A stretch of DNA of 59,563 bases, taken from contig RCNO01000002.1 in the NCBI GenBank assembly GCA_003731685.1, positions 54,368-113,930 of the forward strand, written 5' to 3'. Under the pieces are notes generated by a model that worked only from the letters and a program-made list of their open reading frames with translations, searched no databases and was not told the DNA's origin. Positions 38,509 through 48,545 of the stretch are shown piece after piece (positions within the stretch are counted from its first letter, which is position 1; the number at the start of each line of letters is the position of its first letter). Position numbers and translations under genes: made by a program. Source of the stretch: Bacteroidetes/Chlorobi group bacterium MS-B_bin-24. Its GTDB lineage: Bacteria; Bacteroidota; Ignavibacteria; Kapaibacteriales; UBA2268.

Positions 38509-40071
38509 ATGAATATAGAAACGAAAGCCCCGATAATTGGTGCAATCGATGTTGGAACTAATTCATTCCATCTTATAGTTGCAACCGTCGACTCACGCGG
38601 AATGCTCCATACTATACTTCGCGAGAAAGAAGTTGTTCGGCTTGGAGCCAGTGGTGGAGACATAAAATTTTTAACACCAGATGCGATTAAACGAGGTGTC
38701 GAAACACTTAAAAGATTTGTGGACATTGCTCGTTCGAAAAATGCAGAAATTCGTGCCGTTGCAACAAGCGCCGTACGCGAAGCAACCAACCGACAAGAAT
38801 TTATTGACTTGGTGAAAAAAGAAACTGGAATTGATATCGAAGTTATCTCTGGAATTGAAGAGGGGCGTCTAATTTACCTTGGAGCTTTGCATTCTCTCCC
38901 AATCATAAATCTAAAAGCATTAATAACAGACATTGGCGGGGGTAGCACCGAGACGATAATAGGCTATAAAGGCGATATCCTTTATGTTCATAGCGAAAAG
39001 CTTGGTGCAATTCGATTGACTGTTCGTTTCGGTTTAGATGATGAGGTTAACGAAAGTAAAATCAATGAATGCAGACAATACATCCGTGGTGTTTGGGCTC
39101 CAATATTCTACAAAATTAACCAGATTGGCTACGATGTTTTAGTTGGCACTGCGGGTACTATCCTTAATATTGGAGTTATGACCCTATTGCAGAACGAAAA
39201 ACCAGTTCCCGATGTGCTTAATGGAACAATTTTGGCACGAAAAGATGTTCTGAAAACAATCAAGAGAATTTTAAACGCAAAAACATTGAAGGAAAGGAAA
39301 CTTCTTCAAGGACTTGACCCACAAAGAGCGGATATAATCGTTGGTGGTACATTAATTTTCGAATTCATTTTAGAAAACATAAATATCGATAAACTATATA
39401 TTTCCACATACGGGCTAAGAGAAGGAATTGTTTACGATACTTTAGAAAAAAAGAAAGAAATCGAAACGCTTCAACATTTAAACAGGTTACGTGAGTCTAC
39501 CATTTATTCAATTGCAAATCAATATGGCGTTAACTTAAAGCACAGCCTACACGTCCGGGATATTGCTTTAAAAATTTTCGATGCAACATCGAACATACAC
39601 AAACTTGGGACACGAGAACGGGAATGGCTCGAAGCAGCTGCTATTCTCCACGACGTTGGTTACCATATTTCAGTTGACCAACACCACAAGCATAGCTACT
39701 ACATAATTAGCCATTGCATTATGCCGGGTTTCACAACCGACGAAGCAGAAATAATTGCAAACATCGCCCGATACCATAGGAAAAGCCACCCTAAAAACAA
39801 ACACGAAAATTTCCAGCGACTTTCTGAAGAAAAACAGGAAATTGTTAAAAAATTAGCAGGTATACTTCGTATCGCCGAAGGAATTGACCGACGCCAAATC
39901 CAAGCTGTCCGAGATGTCGAAGTAGTTCAAAAAAATTCCAACGTTATTATTCGCTTGATTCCAGCTGAAAACACTTCCTACCCTGATGTCGAATTGTGGG
40001 GCGCCGAAAGAAGAAAACTTCTGTTCGAAGAAGTTACTGGCACAAAGGTAACATTCACTATTGGTATGTAA
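38509..40071 (+). CDS. Ppx/GppA family phosphatase with C-terminal HD domain
   Basis: A 520-residue enzyme that probably hydrolyses polyphosphate or pppGpp. The ASKHA-fold catalytic part has IGAIDVGTNSFHLIVATV (12-29) and TDIGGGSTETIIG (about 140-153), followed by GTAGTILNIG. The C-terminal HD-type domain carries HVRDIA, the AAAILHDVGYHIS motif and ARYHRKSHP, as in full-length Ppx. Polyphosphate versus pppGpp specificity cannot be settled by sequence. It could counterbalance PPK2 at 7057. Confidence 0.9.
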   Translation: MNIETKAPIIGAIDVGTNSFHLIVATVDSRGMLHTILREKEVVRLGASGGDIKFLTPDAIKRGVETLKRFVDIARSKNAEIRAVATSAVREATNRQEFIDLVKKETGIDIEVISGIEEGRLIYLGALHSLPIINLKALITDIGGGSTETIIGYKGDILYVHSEKLGAIRLTVRFGLDDEVNESKINECRQYIRGVWAPIFYKINQIGYDVLVGTAGTILNIGVMTLLQNEKPVPDVLNGTILARKDVLKTIKRILNAKTLKERKLLQGLDPQRADIIVGGTLIFEFILENINIDKLYISTYGLREGIVYDTLEKKKEIETLQHLNRLRESTIYSIANQYGVNLKHSLHVRDIALKIFDATSNIHKLGTREREWLEAAAILHDVGYHISVDQHHKHSYYIISHCIMPGFTTDEAEIIANIARYHRKSHPKNKHENFQRLSEEKQEIVKKLAGILRIAEGIDRRQIQAVRDVEVVQKNSNVIIRLIPAENTSYPDVELWGAERRKLLFEEVTGTKVTFTIGM

Positions 40072-40117
40072 CTTTTAAGCTTATGATTTAGTCTATATCA
40101 TTTTTTGAAAAGAAAAT

Positions 40118-43100
40118 ATGAAAAAAATAAAAGCAATTTTGGTTCTTTGGTTTCTTTGCGTTTTCGTTGCGCTGTCGAATATTCAAATCGAGATTGACGA
40201 AAACCTTGACATATCAAAATATCCAGAAATATCCCTCAGAATTCGTGCTTACAAAAATGGTCAAATACAAAAATTATCCTCCGAACAAATAATTATTCTG
40301 GATGGGAACCTCCCATTCAAACCCGAAAAAGTATCCGAACCTTCGTTCGACGGGTTTCAATTGGTCCAATGGAGAGCAAAGGGATGGGGCCCTTCTTTAG
40401 CTCCAACTTCAACAAATTCAGTTTATGCTCTTATTAATTTGTATGTAACAATAAGAGAAGAAACAGCACATTTTCAAAAAGCAATAGAAACTAAGCATCC
40501 TCTCTACGACAATCCCGTTGCAGAAATTAAACCCCTTGACAACGACCGAAACATTTTGAGAGAAATCCGCTTTGGCAATGTTCCCGTTGGTGATTACACT
40601 AATAAAAGAATTAACCTCGTCTCGGTCAACGAAAAAACACGAGGAAACACCAAATTCCAGACCAGAATAGATTGGGTTGGAACAACTTCGAACGATTTTA
40701 AATACCTTTGGCTCGGCTCAAATACAAATACCGACCCTCCCCCAGTTTTTATCATTTCTCCTTTTCTCTACGCAATAGAAGTTTTGTTTATCCCACAAGA
40801 GAACAAATATTACAGGGAATACCTAATTGTTAGTTACGAAAATGGCAAAGAATTGCCAATTTCACTCGTAGGCAATTCCTTTCCCATTGCAAAAAAGAAC
40901 CAAATGAATTTGCTTCAACCCAAGAAGGACGACATTCTTTTTACCTGCCAAAGTTACTATATCAGATGGAAAGGGAATAAACCCAACACACCCGTTTCAA
41001 TCTATTATTCCACAAATAGAGGTTCCGATTGGATTCCCATTGATAAAGTTCTGGGCAATGAATATCTGTGGGTTGTGCCAAATGTTCCTTCCGACTCTGT
41101 TCAAATCAAAATCAGCCAAGAATACTCACACACACCCGAAAGTTCCTTGAAAACAGACGCCAACAAGCCACAGAAAATTGCTTTTAATCCCGACGGAACA
41201 AAGTTGCTTTCTGCTTCGATGGATGGAAAAATTTCTGAATTCGACCTCCTTTCGAAAACTCAACTTAAAACTTATAGTTTTAGCAATTTAAATTTCCCGC
41301 TGGAAAAAGCAAATATCACAAATCTTGCTTATTGCAATAACGATTCAAATGTTGTCATTTCTTATCGAGCAATGGATTTTCACGATGTAGTAGGAAACGA
41401 CACAATCCTCGTGGTAAATCTTTCCGATGGTTCAATTTTGGGCAAAATTGCTTTGCCCGAAGGTGAAAGAATCGGCCAATTTTCCGTCGACAACAAGAGA
41501 AATTATCTAATACTTTTCAAATCTCCAAGCAATGTTATTGAAATTTACCAATTGCCTCAATTAAGTTTCGTACAAAACCTTACATTCACTGCACCAATAC
41601 AAAATATAACATTAAAAAACAACCTTCTCGCAGTTGCTCTGCTTTCGAATACAATTGTGCTTTACGATTTAACAACTTTATCAAAAATCAAGCAGATTGA
41701 ACTAAAATACTTACCTTATATAACAAACATCGCTCTTTCGAACGATAGCAAACTTTTAGCGTTCACAACAAAGAAATTTACCATCCCAGATATTTATCAG
41801 AATTTATCCGACGCTTATGTGCTGGACATCAATAGCGGGGTCATCGTCCGCTCCCTATACAAAAACTGGTCTGATGCCATTTCTGTCGATTTCTCGCCAA
41901 CAGATAACTTTGTTGTTCTTGGATTCCAAAACCAACCTTCGATCATCCTTTGGGATATTGTCAACGACATCAAAACCGATGAGATAAATGGTGCAGGCTA
42001 TTCAATTTCCGACTGCAAATTATCTCCAACTGGCTTCGTTGTTGCAACAACTGAACCCGAACGAAATGTCATTGTTACCCGTGAGTTCGACTTTCAGGAA
42101 ATTGTGGTCTCCGAACCATTCAAAATTCACAGAGCCAAAATTACGACCAAAGAGGCAAAATTTCCACCCCAGAAAATTTATTCACCAATTACCATTCCAA
42201 TCGACGACCATTTCTGCAATATCGGAGACGTCCCTCTGATAATCGATTATTGCTACTTCACGAAGGGACGCAACTTCTCCTTATCTCGAAATCCAACTGG
42301 CGATACTCTTTACCCACAGAGTTGCGGGAACTTTTCCATCATCTACAATCCCAAAGACACTGGAACTTTTTACGATACACTCGTCGTCATTGCTTGCTAC
42401 CAAGAATACCGAATCCCACTTATGGGAAAAGGTATAAATCGTGATTTTTCATTTACATTGGCACAAATCGACTTTGGAGAAGTTTGTGTCAATCAATCCC
42501 GTGAGTTTGAATTTGAAATCGGCATTAACAATGATACTTTGGAGCTACCAATCGATTTTATAAGAATCGACCCGAGTTCAAACAGATATTTTTCAATAAT
42601 TTCTTCACACGATAATCAAATTTTGGGCAAATCCGAAAAGCTTAAGGTCATTATTAAGTTTCAACCCCGAGAAATCGGTTCATTTTCTTCTTATTTAGAG
42701 ATTTTCTATCTTGGGCAAAAAGATTACATATTCCGCATTCCAATAGTTGGGAAAGGAATTGGAATTGAGCTTTCGGTTGCACCATCGGACATAAGATTCA
42801 TTCCCGAAATTCCACAGCAGTCCTTTTTAATCAAAAACAATTCAGAAACAGATGTAGTTGTCGACAGCGTCGTATTCTCACCAGCAAATTCATATTCACT
42901 CGATATTCAAACGCCATTTGTCATTGCATCGAAATCGGCAAAGATGTTGAATATTACAATGCAGAACAGCAGTCCGATTGAAGCACAAATGACAATTTAC
43001 AGTTCCCCTTGTGGTGTTAATCAAATAATTACGTTAGGTCCTTATCTTGGTAGTTCGGAAATTTACTTCCAAGAAATTAAAACAATTCCAAAGGGTGAAA

Positions 43101-43735
43101 TAGAAATTCCAATACTCTTCAAGAACATCGAAAACAAACCATATAATGGAAGAAGATTTTTCGAGGCTGAAGTTTCATTCAACCCACGAATGTTCCTTCC
43201 TTTCGATGTAAAATCCGAGTGGGGAGAAACCCAAGTTCTTCGCAACGAGATAATTAACGACCGCCGAGTGTTGACTTTTAGAATTCAGGGCAATTTCCCG
43301 CTCGAAGGAACAATCGGTAAAATCATTGGTAACGTCGGTCTTGGTGAAAGCGACACTTCCGCAATCGACTGGAATCCCCAAAGTGCTTTCTGGGGCAAAA
43401 ATGTGCAAGTTTCGGCAAAACCCGGACTTATTCAGCTTACTGGTCTTTGCGGAACTCGAAGAATCCTACTTCCAGCGGATTCGCTTAACTTAATTCAAAT
43501 CAATCCCCAGCCAGCTTCAACTTCGATGGATTTGATTCTATATTCAAACTATGATGACCTAATGAAAATTCAAATTGTCGACATTGTTGGCAATGTTATT
43601 CAAACAAGCCAAGTCCTTCTCAACGAAGGAACAAATAAAATTTCACTGGATGTTGGAACTCTCTCGCCGGGAGTTTATCGGATAATACTCCAATCCAAAA
43701 ACATATTAATCAACAAAAGTTTCTTGAAAATTTAA
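40118..43735 (+). CDS. Giant secreted propeller/Hydin-like protein with T9SS tail
   Basis: A 1205-residue exported protein. The signal peptide is MKKIKAILVLWFLCVFVAL. Residues about 345 to 650 hold WD40-like repeats (IAFNPDGTKLLSASMDGKISEFD, VDFSPTDNFVVLGFQNQPSIILWD). From about 680 come Ig-like modules of the ASPM/SPD-2/Hydin 'choice-of-anchor D' type (CGNFSIIYNPKDTGTFYDTLVV, LKVIIKFQPREIGSFSSYLEI). The C-terminus (INPQPASTSMDLILYSN ... LSPGVYRIILQS) is a type A sorting tail. The barrel/OmpA gene follows 8 bases later, so the two are probably cotranscribed and may form a surface complex. Confidence 0.85.
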   Translation: MKKIKAILVLWFLCVFVALSNIQIEIDENLDISKYPEISLRIRAYKNGQIQKLSSEQIIILDGNLPFKPEKVSEPSFDGFQLVQWRAKGWGPSLAPTSTNSVYALINLYVTIREETAHFQKAIETKHPLYDNPVAEIKPLDNDRNILREIRFGNVPVGDYTNKRINLVSVNEKTRGNTKFQTRIDWVGTTSNDFKYLWLGSNTNTDPPPVFIISPFLYAIEVLFIPQENKYYREYLIVSYENGKELPISLVGNSFPIAKKNQMNLLQPKKDDILFTCQSYYIRWKGNKPNTPVSIYYSTNRGSDWIPIDKVLGNEYLWVVPNVPSDSVQIKISQEYSHTPESSLKTDANKPQKIAFNPDGTKLLSASMDGKISEFDLLSKTQLKTYSFSNLNFPLEKANITNLAYCNNDSNVVISYRAMDFHDVVGNDTILVVNLSDGSILGKIALPEGERIGQFSVDNKRNYLILFKSPSNVIEIYQLPQLSFVQNLTFTAPIQNITLKNNLLAVALLSNTIVLYDLTTLSKIKQIELKYLPYITNIALSNDSKLLAFTTKKFTIPDIYQNLSDAYVLDINSGVIVRSLYKNWSDAISVDFSPTDNFVVLGFQNQPSIILWDIVNDIKTDEINGAGYSISDCKLSPTGFVVATTEPERNVIVTREFDFQEIVVSEPFKIHRAKITTKEAKFPPQKIYSPITIPIDDHFCNIGDVPLIIDYCYFTKGRNFSLSRNPTGDTLYPQSCGNFSIIYNPKDTGTFYDTLVVIACYQEYRIPLMGKGINRDFSFTLAQIDFGEVCVNQSREFEFEIGINNDTLELPIDFIRIDPSSNRYFSIISSHDNQILGKSEKLKVIIKFQPREIGSFSSYLEIFYLGQKDYIFRIPIVGKGIGIELSVAPSDIRFIPEIPQQSFLIKNNSETDVVVDSVVFSPANSYSLDIQTPFVIASKSAKMLNITMQNSSPIEAQMTIYSSPCGVNQIITLGPYLGSSEIYFQEIKTIPKGEIEIPILFKNIENKPYNGRRFFEAEVSFNPRMFLPFDVKSEWGETQVLRNEIINDRRVLTFRIQGNFPLEGTIGKIIGNVGLGESDTSAIDWNPQSAFWGKNVQVSAKPGLIQLTGLCGTRRILLPADSLNLIQINPQPASTSMDLILYSNYDDLMKIQIVDIVGNVIQTSQVLLNEGTNKISLDVGTLSPGVYRIILQSKNILINKSFLKI

Positions 43736-43743
43736 GTTCAGCG

Positions 43744-45684
43744 ATGGTCAACCGAGTTTATTCTAAATCAAGTTTAATAATCATCATCTTTGCAATACTT
43801 ATAAACAATTTGAATTGCAAGCCAAAAATCAATTTCGAAACAACAGGCTTAATCAATATAAATTATCACACTGGAAACTTCAAGGGATTTCCGGGTTACG
43901 ATTGTTGCGGAAATTTTACCGATGCCGTTGGAATGGGATTTTCTGTTTCCGTTGGTGGATTACAAAACAATTTGTTCACAATTGGCAACACCAATTTTGG
44001 GCTTTTTGTCGAATTGGCTTACACAGGAGCATACGGGAAATTCAGCAATGATGAATATTTTGCCGATGTAATTATTGGGAATAACGTAGCCAAAGGTATT
44101 AGCAAACATACACTCGAAACTTCTATCCAATCGTTTGAACTTATTCCCGGTTTAAGGATTAGCAACCCATTTGGAATAAAACCACTATTCATTAAACTTT
44201 CGCCGAGTTTTCTTCTGCCATTAAGTTCAAACTTTCGGCAACGAGAAGAATTGATTTCGCCAAAAGAAGCAACATTCGAAAATGGCTCTCGAATTCGAAA
44301 TTCCTATTCTGGTTCAATCCCGCAGTTAATCTCCCCCATAATCATTGCCAATTTGCAAGTAGGCTATGAATTAATTTCTTTTAATACTTTCACAATCTCG
44401 CCAATTCTATCGTTTAATTATGCACTAAATAAAAATGTCAAAAATTTAGACTGGCAAACCCATTCTTTTGGTCTCGGTATTAATATACGATATGCACTTC
44501 CAAAGTCTAAACCCGCTGTTCCTACTCCTCCGCCACCAACAGATTTGCCAAAACCAATTGAACCAAAGCCACGACTTCCCATTCAGGCTAAATTGCTCAT
44601 CGAATCTGCCGACGAAAAAAAGGCAATTCAAAATTTCGACACAATCAAAATCGTTAAATCAATTCTCAATACTATCGAAATCAAGCCAATCCCAGCAATT
44701 ATTTTCTATCGAAGGAACGATTTCCTTTTTGGCTACGACACAATCCCCACAACCAATGAGTTCGAGCAAATTTATTCAGAAAACAGAAAAGTCATCGAAG
44801 CGTTGCTTTCGCTTTTAAAACGGAACAAAGACATCACTTTAACGATACTTTGCTCTCAAACCGAAGACGAACAACCCAACATCTGCGATTTAAGAGTAAC
44901 AAGAGTTGTGGAATTTCTGCGTTCAAACGGCTTTGGCGATAGAATCAAAGAAGTCAAAAAAATTAGCACGAAACCCAAAAAGCAGATTCCAGAACTAATT
45001 GATGAACTGCGCTTTGTTCAGTTTATTCTGAACGACAACGAATTCATAATCCCAATGGAAAACGCTATCAAAAGCGATACGCTACTTTCAGCACCACGAT
45101 TGAATATTCAAATCTTAACCGATGAAAAAACAGAATACAAAGTTAAAGGTAGTATTCAATTTAACGGGAGTGAGATTCCACTTAACTCTGGAAATTACTC
45201 TTTTGACCTTAAGGAACAACTTCCGGACTTCAACAATAAGATTATTCCTTTAAATGTTCAAGTAGAAATTGAAACTTTGGAGGATTTGCCACGAAAAGAA
45301 AACATTCAATCAACTATTTATATCGCACAAACTTCCAACGATACTTCTTTCTTTACATATTTCAATCCCTTTAAAAGTCAGAATGCAATCCTTGTTGCTC
45401 TGTTCAACTTCGATGAGTCGGAATTTTACTGGAAAAATCCAAAAATCCAAGAAATTATTGTTAAGTTGCAAAAGCAAGGCAAAAAAGTTTCGATTGTTGG
45501 TTCAGTCGATAACATTGGCTCGGAAGAGCACAACCAAAGATTGGCACTTGCCCGAGCCCAAAGAGTGAAAAACCTTGTTGGTATCGCTCTTCCAGTAAAA
45601 GCGATAGAATCAGCAAGCCAAAACGGAAACAACACACCGCTGGAAAGAATCCTTAATCGCTCCGCTTGGCTTATTGTCGAATGA
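43744..45684 (+). CDS. Outer-membrane beta-barrel fused to OmpA-like domains
   Basis: A 646-residue envelope protein. After a hydrophobic N-terminus (about 10-25) comes an antiparallel, barrel-like region (about 30-255). A proline-rich linker (VPTPPPPTDLPKPIEPKPR) leads to two OmpA-like segments, one at about 325-400 (LTILCSQTEDEQPN, then RVTRVVEFLRSNGF), the other at about 560-646. The second keeps the OmpA peptidoglycan-binding signature (GSVDNIGSEEHNQRLALARAQRVKNLV) and the typical TPLERILNRSAWL end; the first has diverged. It follows the giant surface protein by 8 bases. Confidence 0.8.
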   Translation: MVNRVYSKSSLIIIIFAILINNLNCKPKINFETTGLININYHTGNFKGFPGYDCCGNFTDAVGMGFSVSVGGLQNNLFTIGNTNFGLFVELAYTGAYGKFSNDEYFADVIIGNNVAKGISKHTLETSIQSFELIPGLRISNPFGIKPLFIKLSPSFLLPLSSNFRQREELISPKEATFENGSRIRNSYSGSIPQLISPIIIANLQVGYELISFNTFTISPILSFNYALNKNVKNLDWQTHSFGLGINIRYALPKSKPAVPTPPPPTDLPKPIEPKPRLPIQAKLLIESADEKKAIQNFDTIKIVKSILNTIEIKPIPAIIFYRRNDFLFGYDTIPTTNEFEQIYSENRKVIEALLSLLKRNKDITLTILCSQTEDEQPNICDLRVTRVVEFLRSNGFGDRIKEVKKISTKPKKQIPELIDELRFVQFILNDNEFIIPMENAIKSDTLLSAPRLNIQILTDEKTEYKVKGSIQFNGSEIPLNSGNYSFDLKEQLPDFNNKIIPLNVQVEIETLEDLPRKENIQSTIYIAQTSNDTSFFTYFNPFKSQNAILVALFNFDESEFYWKNPKIQEIIVKLQKQGKKVSIVGSVDNIGSEEHNQRLALARAQRVKNLVGIALPVKAIESASQNGNNTPLERILNRSAWLIVE

Positions 45685-46246
45685 TAGGTGCCACAAAATC
45701 CCAAAGATTCAATTTCAAACTCCCTATGTGTTTTGCAAAGGATATTCTTTATTTTTCCATTAATTCGTTCTGAATTAATTGACTTCTTAATGAATTGACA
45801 AAGATACTTGACTCCCTGTTCGTAAAAGTTAGTTGTAAATTAAATTCGGGAAGATTAATAGCTCCAAAATTTGGCTTTCCAAACGAAGGACATTTCGAGC
45901 AATGGGCTGATACCGATAGCAAAAATATCGGGTGTTTGATAAACAATCGATGTCGGAAAGCCTCTCTTTGATTTCACAAGATGGTTCGTCCACTTGCAAA
46001 TTGGCTTAAAGCAATTAGCTGTGAAAACGGGGCTTTTTCGCTTGCGGAAAGAAAACTCAACAAGTTGTTTCAAACTTTTCGTTCAAAAAGTTCTTTCGAA
46101 AAAGATTGAAGGTAAAATTCAACTGGATTCTTATGAAATCCAAAATTAATACATAAATTTCCTGTTATTTCGTTTTAATTACTTTCAAAATTTTTGAAAC
46201 CTTAAATTCTCTTTTTCGTCTTTAATGTTTCGTTTTAATATAGAAT
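45685..46246. other. Intergenic region, 562 bases, no gene
   Basis: No convincing coding frame. Minus-strand frames at about 45750-46070 lack any recognisable domain. The region includes a TTAATTC/GAATTAA dyad (about 45758-45776) and a degenerate copy of the dispersed palindrome at 45925-45953. The last 100 bases are T-rich and probably contain the TonB-receptor promoter. Confidence 0.65.
45925..45953. repeat. Dispersed palindromic repeat, degenerate copy 2
   Basis: ATATCGGGTGTTTGATAAAC followed by AATCGATGT matches the 50747 copy (ACATCGGATGTTTGCTAAAC, then ATCCGATGT) at 24 of 29 positions. The arms are no longer perfectly complementary, as in a decayed copy. Confidence 0.55.
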
Positions 46247-48538
46247 ATGATGAAATTATTAGATAAACTTGGAATTGTATTGCTATGTATTATAATACAC
46301 TATGTCCCGATGTATGCAATCGAAACTACAAACATCGGGGAAAATTGCACCATCAGTGGATTTGTCTACAATTCTGAATCGAAAGAAATTCTGGTTGGCG
46401 TTACTGTTTACCTCGAAGGAACTAAAATTGGTACCATTACGAACAAAACGGGATTTTTCGCATTGAACAACATACCTCCTGGAAAGTACAGATTGGTTCT
46501 CTCGTTCATCGGATACCAAAAATTAGTCGATACCATAAGCTTAAAACCCAAAGAAGTTTTGCGGAAAAAATATTATCTTAAACCAACCGATATCGAAACA
46601 CAAGAAGTTAGCATCGAAGCTGAAAAAGAAATCGAGAAACGGGAAATAACCATTAGCAAAATCAATATCCCTGTCCAACAGATATCAAAAATTCGTATAG
46701 GTGGGGAATCCGATTTGTTCCGCTCTTTGCAATACCTTCCGGGAATTTTAACTTCATCGCAGATTTCTTCGGGTCTTTTCGTTCGCGGGGGTTCCCCCGA
46801 CCAAAACCTTGTCCTGCTCGATAATATGACAGTATACAATCCATCTCATCTTTTGGGATTTATTTCGACATTCAATACCGAGGCAATAAAAGATGTCGAA
46901 TTAATCAAAGGTGGATTCCCTGCTGAATTTGGTGGCAGAATTTCTTCGGTGCTGAATGTTACCCAAAAGGAAGGAAATCGTGAACATATTTCTGGGGGAG
47001 CTGGTATCGGTGTCATTTCTTCGAAAGCAATGCTCGAAGGTCCGCTATTCAATGGCTCTTGGTTCATTGCAGCTCGAAGAACTTATATCGACTTAATCAA
47101 GAATTTCATAAAAGAGGACCCAACCACACCCCTGCCCGATTTTTGGTTCTACGATATAAATGCAAAATTGACACAAGAACTAAGCCGAAACGACAGAATC
47201 TCCCTCGGCGGGTTCCAAAGCCAAGACCTACTGGGTTATAGCGGTTTTGGAATTGATTTCGAGGTAACAATTATGAATCGGGCAGCCTATCTTCGTTGGA
47301 TACATATTCTGTTCGATAACATTTTTGTCTCGAACTCTTTGAGCTATAACTTTTACAAGAATTCATTCACTGGGAAAGCTGGCGATTCTAAATTCACAAT
47401 TCAGAATTCAATCAAGGATTTAAACTTTAAATCGAACTTCGATTGGTTCTTCTCCGATAGGCTGACTTTCAAGTTTGGCTATGAACTCTCGAAATTCCGT
47501 TTCTCGTACATTCAAAATCTTGCTGGAACAGAATCAGACACAGCAAGTGGTGTAACTCCGGCTGGCATTCTCAACATTACAGTCGACGATTGGAACCACA
47601 GCCTTTACACACAAACAAACCTTAATTTTACCGATTTACTTTCCCTTCAACTTGGTTTTCGTGTTAATTACTGGACACTTAGCAAAGCATTAACATTCGA
47701 CCCAAGAGTTGCGGTTAAGTATAGGTTTTCCGAGAAAATATCGGCAAAATTTGCTTGGGGGATTTATCACCAGAACATAAGATTAGCATCTCAGCCCGAT
47801 TTTTCTTTCTTCGATACTTGGTTGCCAACAGACACCACCATACCCCCAATTTCTTCCCAACACATTATATTTTCACTCGAAACAGAACCTATTAAAGACA
47901 TCGACTTGAACTTCGATATTTACTACAAATCCCTGATTAATATCACAGAACTCAACCTAAATGTTCTCACAGCCCGGACTTCATCGGATGTCTTCTATGT
48001 TGGCAATGGTCGCTCTTATGGTGCGGAAATATTTATTCAGAAAAAATTCGGAAAATTCGTTGGTTGGATGGGTTATGCATTAGGATATATCTACGCTCGT
48101 TTCGATTCAATCAATTATGGAAAGGAATTCCGTCCCAAATACGACCGAAGACACGACTTTAAAATCGTGCTACAATATATCCTGAGCGAGCATTGGGATT
48201 TCGGAGCCACATTTACCTTCCAATCTGGACAGTCCTACACTGGCGCAACTTCGGTTCTACTTTCCCGCCTTCCCGAACAAACAGCCGGCAGAGGCAAAAT
48301 CATTACATCGCAAAGATATGGTCTAAGGTTACCTCCTTCGCACCAACTCAACTTATCGGCAACTTATTCTTTCAAAACTTTCGGCTTGCAATCAAAACTT
48401 GTTCTCGACATTTTCAATGTTTACAACCGCCGAGATATTTGGTTCCGTTACTATAACACAAACGAAGCACTCCCAAAAATCGAAGATGTTAAACTTTTAC
48501 CAATTACTCCGACTTTGTCCTATGAAATCAAATTCTAA
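46247..48538 (+). CDS. TonB-dependent receptor with carboxypeptidase-like regulatory domain
   Basis: A 763-residue outer-membrane transporter for a substrate unknown here. After a signal segment there is an N-terminal CarboxypepD_reg-like domain (CTISGFVYNSESKEILVGVTVYLEGTKIGTITNKTG, about 35-110). The plug domain follows with FRSLQYLPGILTSSQISSGLFVRGGSPDQNLVLLDNMTVYNPSHLLGF, then the barrel ending in aromatic residues (SYEIKF). A DUF4249 lipoprotein gene follows 7 bases later, a common two-gene unit in Bacteroidota. Confidence 0.92.
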   Translation: MMKLLDKLGIVLLCIIIHYVPMYAIETTNIGENCTISGFVYNSESKEILVGVTVYLEGTKIGTITNKTGFFALNNIPPGKYRLVLSFIGYQKLVDTISLKPKEVLRKKYYLKPTDIETQEVSIEAEKEIEKREITISKINIPVQQISKIRIGGESDLFRSLQYLPGILTSSQISSGLFVRGGSPDQNLVLLDNMTVYNPSHLLGFISTFNTEAIKDVELIKGGFPAEFGGRISSVLNVTQKEGNREHISGGAGIGVISSKAMLEGPLFNGSWFIAARRTYIDLIKNFIKEDPTTPLPDFWFYDINAKLTQELSRNDRISLGGFQSQDLLGYSGFGIDFEVTIMNRAAYLRWIHILFDNIFVSNSLSYNFYKNSFTGKAGDSKFTIQNSIKDLNFKSNFDWFFSDRLTFKFGYELSKFRFSYIQNLAGTESDTASGVTPAGILNITVDDWNHSLYTQTNLNFTDLLSLQLGFRVNYWTLSKALTFDPRVAVKYRFSEKISAKFAWGIYHQNIRLASQPDFSFFDTWLPTDTTIPPISSQHIIFSLETEPIKDIDLNFDIYYKSLINITELNLNVLTARTSSDVFYVGNGRSYGAEIFIQKKFGKFVGWMGYALGYIYARFDSINYGKEFRPKYDRRHDFKIVLQYILSEHWDFGATFTFQSGQSYTGATSVLLSRLPEQTAGRGKIITSQRYGLRLPPSHQLNLSATYSFKTFGLQSKLVLDIFNVYNRRDIWFRYYNTNEALPKIEDVKLLPITPTLSYEIKF

Positions 48539-48545
48539 ATTAACT

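Noticed and set aside
45749-46073. Small minus-strand reading frames in the 45685-46246 gap
   Set aside because: They overlap one another, have no domain or Shine-Dalgarno, and contain the palindromic repeat. They look like chance frames, possibly in a decayed repeat.
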